Assembly (NCBI GenBank): GCA_044433645.1
Contig: JAWXTK010000011.1
Coordinates: 1 to 64,000, forward strand
Source: JAWXTK01 sp044433645
GTDB lineage: Bacteria > Bacteroidota > Bacteroidia > Bacteroidales > Rikenellaceae
Length of the DNA: 64,000 nucleotides
Direction of reading: 5' to 3'
Notes under the pieces: model-generated
Told to the model about the DNA's origin: nothing
Databases searched by the model: none
Seen by the model: the letters and a program-made list of their open reading frames with translations, nothing else
In this document: positions 1 to 9,307 of the stretch, piece by piece
How the letters are laid out: every line of letters starts with the position of its first letter
Numbering within the stretch: position 1 is the first letter of the stretch
Position numbers and translations under genes: made by a program

Positions 1-62
1 AGAGCCCTAACATCTATCGCAAACAACACACAAAAATAATCTAAAAAAGATTTAGCAAAAAC

Positions 63-101
63 AAAAAAGCTGATTTGCAAGTTATGCAAATCAGCTTTTT
101 T
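63..101 (-). terminator. Rho-independent terminator of tRNA-Phe
   Basis: An 11-bp GC-containing stem (69-79 with 85-95, loop 80-84) is flanked by A6 on one side and T6 on the other. It can therefore terminate transcription in both directions. It lies just past the 3' end of the tRNA-Phe gene read on the minus strand. Confidence 0.85.
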
Positions 102-105
102 TAGA

Positions 106-181
<76 letters not shown>

Positions 182-216
182 ATCTGTAATGGTAGTCTTA
201 TTTCATTAAGACGTTG

Positions 217-246
217 CAAAGGTAAACAAATATTTTTAATTTGCAA
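217..246 (-). promoter_or_regulatory. Promoter of tRNA-Phe, Bacteroidetes type
   Basis: On the minus strand TTG (244-246) is followed after 19 nt by TACCTTTG (217-224). This matches the Bacteroidetes -33/-7 pattern TTG-N19-TAnnTTTG and lies about 35 nt before the tRNA. Confidence 0.75.
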
Positions 247-343
247 CACTCCTTGCCTATTTTTTATTTTTTTTTGAAGAAAATCATCTCTGCACGCCTA
301 TCAAAAGAGGAACTTAAAAATTAAGCCCCGTTTTGTATAAATC

Positions 344-367
344 TTGTATTTATGCCTATAAATACAA
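344..367. repeat. Perfect AT-rich palindrome upstream of nadE
   Basis: Two perfect 10-nt arms (344-353 and 358-367) flank the loop GCCT. It sits about 75 bp upstream of the nadE -7 element and has no T-tract, so an operator is as likely as a weak terminator. The rest of 182-440 is AT-rich and holds no gene I can support. Confidence 0.5.
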
Positions 368-440
368 TAAAATCATAAATATTTAATTGCTCTTGTGTTA
401 ATTTTGGTTTGCTAAAGTGACAACGTAACGATAAAAACCA

Positions 441-448
441 TATCTTTG
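441..448 (+). promoter_or_regulatory. -7 element of the nadE promoter
   Basis: TATCTTTG is an exact match to the Bacteroidetes -7 consensus TAnnTTTG. No clear -33 TTG is seen at 19-20 bp. A possible TTG start codon at 446 lies inside this element, which argues that translation starts downstream at 491. Confidence 0.65.
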
Positions 449-490
449 TCAAATAAAAACTTACAATTACTTATTTTTAACTTGCGGAGA

Positions 491-2059
491 ATGAAAATTG
501 CGTTGGCTCAATCAAACTACACCATTGGAGATTTCGATGGTAACAAAACTAAAATTATTAACAACATTAATCTAGCAAAAGAGCAAGGTGCAAACCTAGT
601 TGTTTTTAGCGAACTTGCCATTAGTGGCTCTCATGCTTATGATTTATTAAACAAAGTAACTTTCCTTGATTTGTGCGAGGAGGCTTTGGTGGAGATTGCT
701 TCATATTGCGATGATATTTCGGTGCTTGTGGGTCTGCCAGTTGCCTGCGAGGGTAAAACAATTAGCGCAGCAGCTCTTATTCAAGACCGTAAAATTGTTA
801 GATATATAGGAAAGAAAAATGTAAACTCACGTGATGAAATTAATTTTATCGCTCCATCTAAAGGCTGCGAATACATTACCGTGTGTGATCACAAATTTGC
901 AGTGGTTGTTGGCGAAGATATTTTGGCAGAGCAAGAGTTTGGTGAATATGCTGACACAGTAATTAACTTAGCTGGCAGCTCTTACTCACGTGGAATAATA
1001 GAACGTCGTTACGAATATTACAAAAAGCTTGCATTTACTTCTAATAAAAATGTTGTTTACATTAACTCTCTAGGTGGTAACACAGACGTGGTTGGCGACG
1101 GTTCATCGGCAGCATTTAACAAAGCTGGAAATGTTATCTGTCTTCTTAAAAGTTTTAAAGAAGATTTGCAAGTGGTAGACATTGACAACTCAGAGGCCAT
1201 AGAGCTACCTCTACAAAATAGAAATGCAAACACTTACTGCGCTATCAAATTAGGCCTTAAAGATTACTTCGAGAAAAGTGGCTTTACCAAGGCTTGTCTA
1301 GGTCTTTCAGGTGGTGTTGACTCGGCTGTTGTAGCTGCGCTTGCTACGGAGGTATTGGGAGCAGAGAATGTGCGTGTGTTTATGATGCCTTCTCAATTTT
1401 CGTCTGATCACTCGGTTGACGATGCTGTGAAATTAGCTGAAAAACTTGGAATTAAATATGATATAGTGCCTATCACGCCTAGCTATCGTGCTGTGCTTGA
1501 TTCGCTTAACCCTGTATTTGGCGAGATGCCTTTTGATGTTACAGAAGAAAATATCCAAGCTCGTATTCGTGCCGTGCTTATTATGGCTTTGTCTAATAAG
1601 TTCAACCATATTGTGCTCAATACTTCAAACAAAAGTGAGGGTGCAGTAGGTTACGGAACTATGTATGGCGACTGCATAGGTTCGTTTAGCATACTTGGCG
1701 ACCTTTATAAAATCGAGGTATTTGAATTAGCTCGTTACATTAACCGTAATGGAGAGATTATCCCTGAAAACACTATTACTAAAGCTCCTTCGGCAGAACT
1801 TCGTCCTGAGCAAGTTGACTCAGACTCGCTTCCTCCTTACGATGTATTGGATGCTATACTTTATCGCATGATAGAGAAAAAACAACATAGAGAAGAAATT
1901 ATCAACGCAGGTTTTGATGCTCAAACAGTCTACAAGGTTTACAACATGATTAAATCTAACGAGTACAAACGTCAACAATTCTGCCCTACTCTACGCATGT
2001 CATCATGTAGTTTTGGCAAGGGTCGCATCATGCCTTTAACTAGCAAATACGGTTTCTAG
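491..2059 (+). CDS. nadE: NAD(+) synthase with an apparently inactive glutaminase domain
   Basis: The enzyme makes NAD from deamido-NAD, ATP and a nitrogen donor (last step of NAD synthesis, cytosol). Residues 1 to about 250 form a nitrilase-fold glutaminase-like domain; the rest is an ATP-pyrophosphatase synthetase with the P-loop SGGVDS and the conserved motifs NTSNKSE and VGYGTMYGD. The general-base Glu is present at residue 41 (FSELA). At residue 141 (codon 911-913) the family's nucleophilic Cys, normally in a CEDIW-like motif, is Gly (VGEDIL). Glutamine hydrolysis by this chain is therefore unlikely and ammonia may be the donor; that is inference. The start at 491 (522 aa) is preferred over TTG at 446, which lies in the promoter. 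The RseC/Rnf genes follow after 12 nt, so it may lead that operon. Confidence 0.9.
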   Translation: MKIALAQSNYTIGDFDGNKTKIINNINLAKEQGANLVVFSELAISGSHAYDLLNKVTFLDLCEEALVEIASYCDDISVLVGLPVACEGKTISAAALIQDRKIVRYIGKKNVNSRDEINFIAPSKGCEYITVCDHKFAVVVGEDILAEQEFGEYADTVINLAGSSYSRGIIERRYEYYKKLAFTSNKNVVYINSLGGNTDVVGDGSSAAFNKAGNVICLLKSFKEDLQVVDIDNSEAIELPLQNRNANTYCAIKLGLKDYFEKSGFTKACLGLSGGVDSAVVAALATEVLGAENVRVFMMPSQFSSDHSVDDAVKLAEKLGIKYDIVPITPSYRAVLDSLNPVFGEMPFDVTEENIQARIRAVLIMALSNKFNHIVLNTSNKSEGAVGYGTMYGDCIGSFSILGDLYKIEVFELARYINRNGEIIPENTITKAPSAELRPEQVDSDSLPPYDVLDAILYRMIEKKQHREEIINAGFDAQTVYKVYNMIKSNEYKRQQFCPTLRMSSCSFGKGRIMPLTSKYGF

Positions 2060-2071
2060 TAAAACAAGAAA

Positions 2072-2497
2072 GTGAAAGCAAATAGCTGCATAGATAAACC
2101 TGCAATTATCACAGGGCTAAAAAAAAGCTCTGTGATAGTTGAAATACAGGTAAACGAAGCTTGTGGAAGTTGCGCTGCCAAAACAGTATGTGGCAATGGC
2201 TCAACAGAAAAAAGACAAGTTACTATAAAAAATATAGACCCCAGCGAATTTACGCTTGGGCAAAGAGTTACGATTTCAATTAAAAGGCAAACGGGATACA
2301 AAGCTGTGTTTTTGTGTTATGTTATGCCTTTTCTTGTTTTTATGTGCTCGCTAATTCTAACCTTGGCTCTGGGGCTTAATGAGCTGAGTAGTGGAGTGAT
2401 TTCTCTTAGCAGCATTTTCTTTTACTATGGGATTTTGATGTTATTTAAGAATAAAATAGAAAATAAGATAGATTTTACACTAACTAAATTACACTAA
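2072..2497 (+). CDS. RseC/MucC-family membrane protein (SoxR-reducing system type)
   Basis: A 141-residue protein with a cytoplasmic N-terminal half carrying a Cys cluster (CGSCAAKTVCG, about residues 32-42), then two membrane segments at about 76-95 and 105-120. This is the RseC architecture; family members are repeatedly found beside rnf genes. The start codon is GTG and no in-frame ATG exists before the Cys motif. It begins 12 nt after nadE and its stop codon directly abuts the rnfB ATG. That makes it a likely co-transcribed accessory of the Rnf complex, perhaps in redox control or assembly. The exact role in Bacteroidetes is not established. Confidence 0.85.
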   Translation: MKANSCIDKPAIITGLKKSSVIVEIQVNEACGSCAAKTVCGNGSTEKRQVTIKNIDPSEFTLGQRVTISIKRQTGYKAVFLCYVMPFLVFMCSLILTLALGLNELSSGVISLSSIFFYYGILMLFKNKIENKIDFTLTKLH

Positions 2498-3355
2498 ATG
2501 TTACAGGTATTAATGCCTACTATACTCACTCTGTGTGTGTTAGGGGTTGTGGCAGCAGTAATACTTTACTTTGTTGCCAAGAAATTTAAAGTCGAGGAAG
2601 ACCCTCGTATCGAACAAGTCGAGGCTTGTCTTCCTGGGGCTAACTGTGGAGGTTGTGGTTTTGCAGGTTGTAGAGCACTAGCCGAGGCTCTTGTTAACAA
2701 AGACGATATCTCATCTCTTTATTGTCCAGCGTGTGGTAATGAAAAAATGAAGGATATCGCCTCGCTTTTGGGCAAGGCAGCAGCCGAGAAAGAACCTAGC
2801 GTTGCAGTTTTAAAATGTAATGGTTCTTGCACAAACAGACCAAGATTAACTAAATTTGACGGAGCACTTTCGTGTGCCGTGACAGCCAGCGTTTATGGTG
2901 GCGAGACAGGTTGTAGCTATGGCTGTTTGGGTTGTGGCGATTGCGTTAGCGCGTGTCGTTTTGGCGCAATAAGCATCAATGCTGAGACTTTGCTCCCTGA
3001 AATTGACGAGGAAAAATGTACGGCTTGTGGAGTGTGCGCATGCGCTTGCCCTAAGGGCGTAATTGAAATCAGAAAGAAAGGGCCAAAATCTCGCCGAGTA
3101 TTTGTTGCATGCTCTAGCAAGGACAAAGGTGGAGTTGCTAGAAAATCTTGCTCGGCAGCATGTATAGGATGTGGCAAATGTGCTAAGACTTGTCCTTTTG
3201 GGGCAATTACCATAGAGAATAATTTGGCTTACATAGACGATAGCAAATGTAAATTGTGTCGTAAATGTGTGGCAGAGTGCCCTACGGGAGCTATACACGA
3301 GCTAAATTTCCCTGCCAAAAAACCAGTAGTAACTAACGAAGAAGCAAAGGGATAA
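2498..3355 (+). CDS. rnfB: Rnf complex subunit B, polyferredoxin
   Basis: RnfB is the ferredoxin-facing electron-entry subunit of the Rnf ferredoxin:NAD oxidoreductase. One N-terminal membrane helix (residues 5-27) is followed by a 4Fe-4S domain with Cys44, Cys50, Cys53, Cys58 and a nearby CPAC. Four classic CxxCxxCxxxC ferredoxin motifs follow ([44 protein letters not shown]), enough for several clusters. It is the first gene of the B-C-D-G-E-A set, with rnfC four nt downstream. Confidence 0.96.
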   Translation: MLQVLMPTILTLCVLGVVAAVILYFVAKKFKVEEDPRIEQVEACLPGANCGGCGFAGCRALAEALVNKDDISSLYCPACGNEKMKDIASLLGKAAAEKEPSVAVLKCNGSCTNRPRLTKFDGALSCAVTASVYGGETGCSYGCLGCGDCVSACRFGAISINAETLLPEIDEEKCTACGVCACACPKGVIEIRKKGPKSRRVFVACSSKDKGGVARKSCSAACIGCGKCAKTCPFGAITIENNLAYIDDSKCKLCRKCVAECPTGAIHELNFPAKKPVVTNEEAKG

Positions 3356-3359
3356 AGAT

Positions 3360-4688
3360 ATGTTGAAAAGTTTTAAAATAGGGGGTATACACCCCAAGGA
3401 AAATAAACTTAGCAAGGGTGCAAAGATAGAATATTTCGCTGTGCCTGAAACAGTTACTATCCCTCTTTCACAACACATAGGCGCACCAGCTGAGGCTGTG
3501 GTAGCGAAGGGTGACACAGTGAAAGTTGGGCAACTAATAGCTAAGATGACAGGATTTGTATCTAGTAATATTCACTCATCCGTTAGTGGCACGATTACAG
3601 GAGTTGCTCCAACGGCGAACGCTCTGGGGGCTATGACACCTAGCATCACAATCAAAGTTGAGGGCGATGAGTGGGATGAGCAAATAGATAGAAGTGAGGC
3701 TTTAGTTAAGGAATGCAGCTTAGATGCTAAAGAAATAATCAAAAAAATCACCGACGCAGGTATCGTAGGTATGGGAGGCGCAACCTTCCCAACTCACGTG
3801 AAACTTTCTATCCCCGAGGGCAAAACAGCAGATGCGCTTATTATCAACGCTGTGGAGTGCGAGCCTTACTTAACCTCTGACCACAGGATGATGTTGGAAA
3901 GAGCTGAGGAGATTTTAATTGGAACAACGATTCTTGCTAAGGCTATAAATGCAGGTAGTATATATATAGGTATAGAAAATAACAAAAAAGATGCTATCGC
4001 TCACCTTCAAAAAGTAGCCGTGGCCTACCCTAAAATAGAAATCGTAGCTCTAAAAGTGAAATATCCTCAAGGGGGCGAGAAACAATTAATAGACGCAGTA
4101 ACTAAACGCCGTGTAAAATCAGGCGCTCTACCAATAGACGCTGGTGCAGTGGTTCAAAATGTGGCTACGGCAGTGGCTGTGTATGAGGCTGTTCAGAAAA
4201 ATAAACCTCTCTTTGAGCGAGTTGTAACCGTGACGGGCAAGGGACTAAGCAAGCCTTCAAACCTTATGGTAAGAATAGGTACTCCTATTGATAGTTTGAT
4301 AGAATATTGTGGTGGCATGGGTGAGAGCACAGGCAAAGTTATCTCGGGAGGTCCTATGATGGGTCGCACGATGAGCAACCTTTCATCGCCTACAACCAAG
4401 GGATGTTCGGGCGTATTGCTGATCAAGCAAGAAGAAGCTCTTAGAGACTCTGCATCTTACTGCATCAAATGTGGAAAATGTGTAGAGGCTTGTCCTATGG
4501 GTCTTGAGCCTTATTTGTTGGGCAGACTTGGCAAGCTAAATAAATTGGCCGATATGGAGCAATATGAGGTTACGGACTGTATAGAATGTGGTTCGTGCTC
4601 GTATACTTGTCCTGCAAAATTGCCTTTGCTCGACTACATTAGATTGGGCAAAAGTGAAGTTATGAAAATTAAAAGATCTCGTAAATAA
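3360..4688 (+). CDS. rnfC: Rnf complex subunit C, NADH-binding iron-sulfur protein
   Basis: RnfC is the peripheral subunit that exchanges electrons with NAD(H), related to NuoF/NqrA. The glycine-rich segment VGMGGATFPTHVK (about residues 136-148) and ECEPYLTSDHRMM match the family's FMN/NADH region. Two 4Fe-4S motifs are visible, at Cys368/371/374/378 and Cys407/410/413/417. The length of 442 residues is that of the short RnfC without the long repetitive C-terminal tail of some proteobacterial forms. Its stop overlaps the rnfD ATG by one base. Confidence 0.96.
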   Translation: MLKSFKIGGIHPKENKLSKGAKIEYFAVPETVTIPLSQHIGAPAEAVVAKGDTVKVGQLIAKMTGFVSSNIHSSVSGTITGVAPTANALGAMTPSITIKVEGDEWDEQIDRSEALVKECSLDAKEIIKKITDAGIVGMGGATFPTHVKLSIPEGKTADALIINAVECEPYLTSDHRMMLERAEEILIGTTILAKAINAGSIYIGIENNKKDAIAHLQKVAVAYPKIEIVALKVKYPQGGEKQLIDAVTKRRVKSGALPIDAGAVVQNVATAVAVYEAVQKNKPLFERVVTVTGKGLSKPSNLMVRIGTPIDSLIEYCGGMGESTGKVISGGPMMGRTMSNLSSPTTKGCSGVLLIKQEEALRDSASYCIKCGKCVEACPMGLEPYLLGRLGKLNKLADMEQYEVTDCIECGSCSYTCPAKLPLLDYIRLGKSEVMKIKRSRK

Positions 4689-5674
4689 TGAATAAATTAG
4701 TTATCTCACCCTCGCCTCACGTGTCATCAGGGGCAAGCACCCAAAAGCTTATGAGGGATGTGCTTATAGCACTTATACCTGCCCTAGCGTGTTCTGTGGC
4801 AGTTTATGGATTGCAGGCTCTTATAACAGTTATGTTTTCTGTTGCAAGTTGCGTGTTTTTTGAATATGTTATTCAGCGATTTTTGCTTAAAGCCAAAACG
4901 AGTATTTGCGATTTATCAGCTGTTGTAACTGGAGTACTACTGGGATTTAACCTGCCTAGTAGCCTGCCTTTTTGGATGATAGCCGTGGGCGCTTTGGTAT
5001 CTATCGGCGTAGCTAAGATGAGCTTTGGTGGCCTTGGTCGCAATATATTTAACCCTGCTTTGGTTGGTCGTGTGTTTTTGTTGATTTCTTTCACAGGACC
5101 TATGACAGCATTTAAGGAAGTACCTGATTTTTTAATTGGCACAGCTCAAAGCGATGCTTTCTCGGGCGCAACTATCCTAAGCTATTTAAAAGAAGGTATC
5201 AATGCTCAAGCAAGTGTTAGTTCACTTTTATCATCAGTACCCAACTTAACTAGCGAGCTGTTTTTCGGCTCTAGGACAGGTTCTATTGGCGAGATAGGCA
5301 CTTTTGCACTGCTTATCGGCTTTGTGTATATGTTAATCAAGAAAGTTATTAGCTGGCATATTCCCGTGTTTGTACTAGGTTCTATGTTTGTATTCAGTGG
5401 CATACTTCACCTTGTAGACCCTGAGATTTACTACTCTCCTTTTATTCACATCTTTGCAGGTGGCGCTATTTTAGGAGCTGTGTTTATGGCTACGGACTAT
5501 GTTACTTCGCCTATGAATCACTTGTCTATGGCTATATATGCAATAGGCATAGGCGTGATTACAATACTTATACGTGTGTGGGGTAAATTCCCCGAGGGTA
5601 TGAGTTTCGCTATACTAATTATGAATAGCACAGTGCCTTTGTTAAACAAATATATTAAACCAAAACATTTCTAA
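4688..5674 (+). CDS. rnfD: Rnf complex subunit D, flavinylated membrane protein
   Basis: An integral membrane subunit with about nine hydrophobic segments, homologous to NqrB. The FMN-attachment motif SGAT is at residues 159-162 (Thr162 the expected phosphoester acceptor), followed by LSYLKEG. The Gly-rich region GLGRNIFNPALVGR is typical of the family. It works with RnfA, E and G in ion translocation. It overlaps rnfC by one base and is followed 15 nt later by rnfG. Covalent flavinylation needs an ApbE protein, which is not in this window. Confidence 0.96.
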   Translation: MNKLVISPSPHVSSGASTQKLMRDVLIALIPALACSVAVYGLQALITVMFSVASCVFFEYVIQRFLLKAKTSICDLSAVVTGVLLGFNLPSSLPFWMIAVGALVSIGVAKMSFGGLGRNIFNPALVGRVFLLISFTGPMTAFKEVPDFLIGTAQSDAFSGATILSYLKEGINAQASVSSLLSSVPNLTSELFFGSRTGSIGEIGTFALLIGFVYMLIKKVISWHIPVFVLGSMFVFSGILHLVDPEIYYSPFIHIFAGGAILGAVFMATDYVTSPMNHLSMAIYAIGIGVITILIRVWGKFPEGMSFAILIMNSTVPLLNKYIKPKHF

Positions 5675-5689
5675 AAACTATATACGACT

Positions 5690-6253
5690 ATGAAAAATTC
5701 ACTAAAAAATATGATCCTGTCGCTATTTGCGATAACATTTGCTTCTGCAGTAGTAGTAGGTGCAGTATTTCAAACCACAAAAGAGCCTATCGAAAAAAAT
5801 AGAATAAAAGCTGCAAACGAGGCCCTTAGAAAAGTACTTCCAGACTTTGACAACGATGCTATCAGCAATCCAGTTGAGAAAGTAATGGAAAAAGAAAGAG
5901 TATATCTATACACAGCTAAAAAAGGTGAGCAAATCGTGGGTTATGCAGTTCAAACCTTCACTAAAGAGGGCTATGGTGGTAAATTCACACTTATGGTAGG
6001 CTTCACTCCTGAGGGCGAGATTATCAAAATCGAAACTCTAGACCACCAAGAAACAGCAGGCCTAGGCGATAAAATCCAAAACGACAAGTCAGACTACAAC
6101 AAACAATTCATAGGCCTAGACTTAGGTAGCAAAAAAGCAGCTTTAAAAGCCGACAAAGGAGAAATAGACGCTATCTCGGGCTCAACAGTTTCGTCAAAAG
6201 CCTATATTGATGCCGTAAATCGCGCATACACAGTCTTTGAACTACTAAAATAG
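5690..6253 (+). CDS. rnfG: Rnf complex subunit G, periplasmic FMN-binding protein
   Basis: One N-terminal helix (about residues 8-28) anchors a periplasmic FMN-binding domain. The core motif GYGGKFTLMVGF and the downstream ISGSTVSSKAY are characteristic of RnfG/NqrC. The flavin-accepting Thr is at about residue 166 in SGST, where many family members have SGAT or TGAT; the Thr itself is kept. The adjacent ETAGLGDKI is also typical. The length of 187 residues is normal, and rnfE starts within a few nt. Confidence 0.94.
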   Translation: MKNSLKNMILSLFAITFASAVVVGAVFQTTKEPIEKNRIKAANEALRKVLPDFDNDAISNPVEKVMEKERVYLYTAKKGEQIVGYAVQTFTKEGYGGKFTLMVGFTPEGEIIKIETLDHQETAGLGDKIQNDKSDYNKQFIGLDLGSKKAALKADKGEIDAISGSTVSSKAYIDAVNRAYTVFELLK

Positions 6254-6263
6254 AGTGCTGAAA

Positions 6264-6860
6264 ATGAAAAAGTTACCTATATTAACCAAAGGCATACTAA
6301 GGGAGAACCCCACGCTGGTTCTGCTCCTTGGAATGTGCCCCACGCTGGGGACTACATCCTCGGCCATAAACGGCATGAGCATGGGACTTGCAACTATGGT
6401 TGTGCTTACCATGTCAAATGTTGTGATTTCGCTAATTAAAAATCTTATCCCTGGCAAAGTTCGTATTCCTGCTTACATCGTAGTTATTGCATCGTTTGTG
6501 ACTGTAATTCAGCTACTTATGCAAGCCTATACGCCTGATATATACAAGACTTTAGGTCTATTTATTCCTCTTATTGTTGTAAACTGTATAATACTTGGTC
6601 GTGCCGAGGCGTTTGCATCTAAGAATAATGTAGTGGATTCAGCACTTGACGGAGTAGGCATGGGCCTAGGATTTACGTTGACCTTAACCTCGCTTGGATG
6701 CATACGTGAGATTTTGGGCGCAGGTTCTATCTTTGGCCAAAAAATCATTAACTACCCTGGTGTAGACGGAATTTTGATATTTATTCTAGCCCCTGGAGCT
6801 TTCTTAGCTCTTGGATACTTGCTAGTTATTTTTAATAAACTAACTGCTAAAAAAAGCTAA
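6264..6860 (+). CDS. rnfE: Rnf complex subunit E, integral membrane protein
   Basis: A six-helix membrane subunit related to RnfA and NqrD. The N-terminal KGILRENPTLVLLLGMCPTLGTT contains the conserved Cys-bearing half-helix that, with RnfA, is thought to hold an intramembrane iron-sulfur centre. A second Cys region (LTSLGCIREILGAGS) is the symmetric counterpart. A GTG at 6255 lies in frame three codons upstream and would overlap no other feature; ATG 6264 (198 aa) is chosen as the commoner start. rnfA follows six nt after the stop. Confidence 0.93.
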   Translation: MKKLPILTKGILRENPTLVLLLGMCPTLGTTSSAINGMSMGLATMVVLTMSNVVISLIKNLIPGKVRIPAYIVVIASFVTVIQLLMQAYTPDIYKTLGLFIPLIVVNCIILGRAEAFASKNNVVDSALDGVGMGLGFTLTLTSLGCIREILGAGSIFGQKIINYPGVDGILIFILAPGAFLALGYLLVIFNKLTAKKS

Positions 6861-6866
6861 AAGAGA

Positions 6867-7439
6867 ATGGAATATTTTATAATTATCATAAGCGCAATTT
6901 TTGTAAACAACATTGTTCTTGCGCAATTTTTGGGCATCTGTCCTTTCCTCGGGGTTTCATCTAAGGTAGAAACATCGCTTGGTATGGGTGCAGCCGTAAC
7001 TTTTGTTATGGCGATTGCTTCGGCCGTAGTTTATTTGATACAATACTATATCTTAGTGCCTCTGGAAATAGAATTTATGCAAACCATAGTCTTTATTTTG
7101 GTGATAGCGTCCCTGGTGCAAATGGTTGAAATCATACTCAAAAAAGTCAGCCCTGCGCTTTATCAAGCACTTGGTATTTTCTTGCCTTTAATTACTACTA
7201 ACTGTGCAGTGTTAGGGGTTGCGATTATGCTCGTACAAAAAGAATTTAACTTGGGTGAATCTGTGGTTTTTGCAGTTGCAACAGCTATTGGATTTTCTTT
7301 GGCCTTAGTGCTTTTTGCAGGTATGAGAGAGAGATTAGAGATTGAGGATACACCTAAAGCTATGCGTGGAGTGCCTATTGCACTTATCACAGCAGGACTT
7401 TTGGCTATGGCATTTATGGGATTTTCAGGCATGGTATAA
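6867..7439 (+). CDS. rnfA: Rnf complex subunit A, integral membrane protein
   Basis: A six-helix subunit beginning with the hallmark [18 protein letters not shown], the conserved Cys half-helix of RnfA/NqrE. A symmetric [10 protein letters not shown] motif lies near residue 113. It pairs with RnfE at the core of the complex. It is the last rnf gene; the Omp85-like gene begins 10 nt later, suggesting read-through. Confidence 0.95.
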   Translation: MEYFIIIISAIFVNNIVLAQFLGICPFLGVSSKVETSLGMGAAVTFVMAIASAVVYLIQYYILVPLEIEFMQTIVFILVIASLVQMVEIILKKVSPALYQALGIFLPLITTNCAVLGVAIMLVQKEFNLGESVVFAVATAIGFSLALVLFAGMRERLEIEDTPKAMRGVPIALITAGLLAMAFMGFSGMV

Positions 7440-7449
7440 TATGGATTAG

Positions 7450-9243
7450 ATGAGATTTAGTATAGTTGCTATATTAGTACTTTTTGCAGCACTATCAGGC
7501 CACAAAGCCTGGGCAGTGGACAATTTGTATGACTTTGACAACGCTACTTACACTCCTAATACCGTAAAACTATATGACTCAATAGAGACTAAGTTTAAGC
7601 GCAATCGCTATTCTAAGTTTTTCTACAATCTATTTTTTGTGGATATCAATAAACCTACAAAAAACTCAATGGACAAAACCCTTAAATTTGATGAGTTTAG
7701 GGGTTATGAAATTGAAGATATCTATATTCATCGAATTAATGTATTTGACACAACGCGCTATAATAATTGGTTCGCGCGCTTTGGCAATAAGATACACAGA
7801 ATAACCCATGAGAGGAGAATTAGACAAGATATTTTCTTTTCCCGTGGCGATGACCTAGACCCCCAGGCTCTTGTCTACAATGAGCAATTTTTGCAAGCGC
7901 GCAGTTATCTTTATCGTGCAAACATACGCCTAGAGCATTATCCCATGGATGATGAAAAGATAGACCTGCATTACTACACCCAAGACACTTGGTCGCTGGG
8001 TTTTAGTGCAGATTTAAGCCTTAAGAGCAATTCAAGTGTGGATGTTTTCGACAAAAATATCTTGGGGACGGGCTATCAGCTTAATGTTAAAACAAACTTT
8101 AATATTGGCAGTGGCGAGTATGGAGGTAATCAGTTTGAGTTTACCATGCCCAACCTTTTTGGTAGTTTCTTTAGTGTAAATTTATATGCTGGGCACAATT
8201 TCACTTATTACAATACGGGTGTAGGAGTAAATAAATCGCTTATTCAAAAGAGCGACTACATGCTTAAGCTGGGCATATACGAACGCAAAGAAGGTTTTTA
8301 TAACCTTAGCCGCGACACGACAACTACTATCAAACACGAAAACATAGAGCTTCAAGTGGGTAAATCTTTCTTTTTAGAAGGTATCAACAGCTCTATCTAC
8401 TTAATCGGCAGTTTCACTCATCGTTATTACACCAAGCGAGACAGAGTTAGCGAAATTTTAAACCCAGAATTTCACAACAAGACCCTATATTTATTAGGCC
8501 TAGGTATCTATCGTGAAAACTTTAATGTCAGCAACCTTATCTACGGCTTTGGCCACAAGGAATACGTATCTCGAGGATTCAAGGCCGAACTTTTGGGAGG
8601 TTTTCGCCACAGCGAATTTTTTGATGATTTTTATATGGGGCTAAATTTCAGCCAGGGTGAGTTCACAAATATAGGCTACATTATGGCCAAATTTGAAATA
8701 GGCAGCTACGTTGAACCCCAAAATAATCTTTTTAGGCAAAGCGCACTGAGCGCAGAGATTAGATATTTCTCAAATATTTTAAAGGCTGGCAGATCAAGAA
8801 TCCGTCAATTTGTTAGCGCAGGCTACATCAGAGGGTGGAATCGTTTGCAAGGCAGCAATGAGTTTATATCTCTTGATAGAGATGATTTGCGTGGCCTGGA
8901 TATTTATGCTTATGGTCAACAGAAATTACTGATTAATACCGAGACTGTTGTATTCACGCCCTACTCTCCCTTGGGATTTAGGCTTGCTATTTTTGGTTTC
9001 GCCGACTTTGGGATTATAGGCAATCAAGTTAATATGCAACGCAATGCTTGCTTTACAACCTTTGGACTGGGTGTAAGAATCAAGAACGAACATTTGGTAT
9101 TCAGCCGTTTGGAGCTACGTTTAGGCTTCTCGATTAATAACCAGGGCTGGATAAATAACGATATTTTCCGTTTCTCAAACGATTATAGTCTTGATCAATA
9201 TAGGTATCTGCCTAGTGGCATCAGCACAATAGATTATCAGTAG
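7450..9243 (+). CDS. Omp85-like (BamA/TamA-related) outer membrane beta-barrel protein
   Basis: A 597-residue protein with a cleavable signal peptide (hydrophobic 3-16, AWA cleavage site near 23). The region around residues 75-175 looks POTRA-like: DIYIHRINVFD, then a FFSRGDDLDPQALVYNEQFL segment and a chain of short strands. From about 180 onward alternating hydrophobic and aromatic strands with the NILGTGYQLNVKTNF segment suggest a barrel, ending in aromatic-rich strands. This fits a short Omp85-superfamily member; a different barrel family remains possible. The substrate is unknown. It begins 10 nt after rnfA, so co-transcription is likely, but no functional link to Rnf is established. Confidence 0.65.
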   Translation: MRFSIVAILVLFAALSGHKAWAVDNLYDFDNATYTPNTVKLYDSIETKFKRNRYSKFFYNLFFVDINKPTKNSMDKTLKFDEFRGYEIEDIYIHRINVFDTTRYNNWFARFGNKIHRITHERRIRQDIFFSRGDDLDPQALVYNEQFLQARSYLYRANIRLEHYPMDDEKIDLHYYTQDTWSLGFSADLSLKSNSSVDVFDKNILGTGYQLNVKTNFNIGSGEYGGNQFEFTMPNLFGSFFSVNLYAGHNFTYYNTGVGVNKSLIQKSDYMLKLGIYERKEGFYNLSRDTTTTIKHENIELQVGKSFFLEGINSSIYLIGSFTHRYYTKRDRVSEILNPEFHNKTLYLLGLGIYRENFNVSNLIYGFGHKEYVSRGFKAELLGGFRHSEFFDDFYMGLNFSQGEFTNIGYIMAKFEIGSYVEPQNNLFRQSALSAEIRYFSNILKAGRSRIRQFVSAGYIRGWNRLQGSNEFISLDRDDLRGLDIYAYGQQKLLINTETVVFTPYSPLGFRLAIFGFADFGIIGNQVNMQRNACFTTFGLGVRIKNEHLVFSRLELRLGFSINNQGWINNDIFRFSNDYSLDQYRYLPSGISTIDYQ

Positions 9244-9307
9244 AACCTTAGTTTGGAACAGTATTTGTAACTTTTTATATCGTATTAATAACTAAAAATA
9301 ATATGAT

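Noticed and set aside
446..490. Upstream TTG start for nadE
   Set aside because: The TTG is part of the exact -7 promoter element, and the added residues do not fit the family start.
2846..3298. Minus-strand 150-codon open frame opposite rnfB
   Set aside because: Its Thr/Ala/Cys-rich composition is a reflection of the repeated Cys motifs of rnfB on the other strand.
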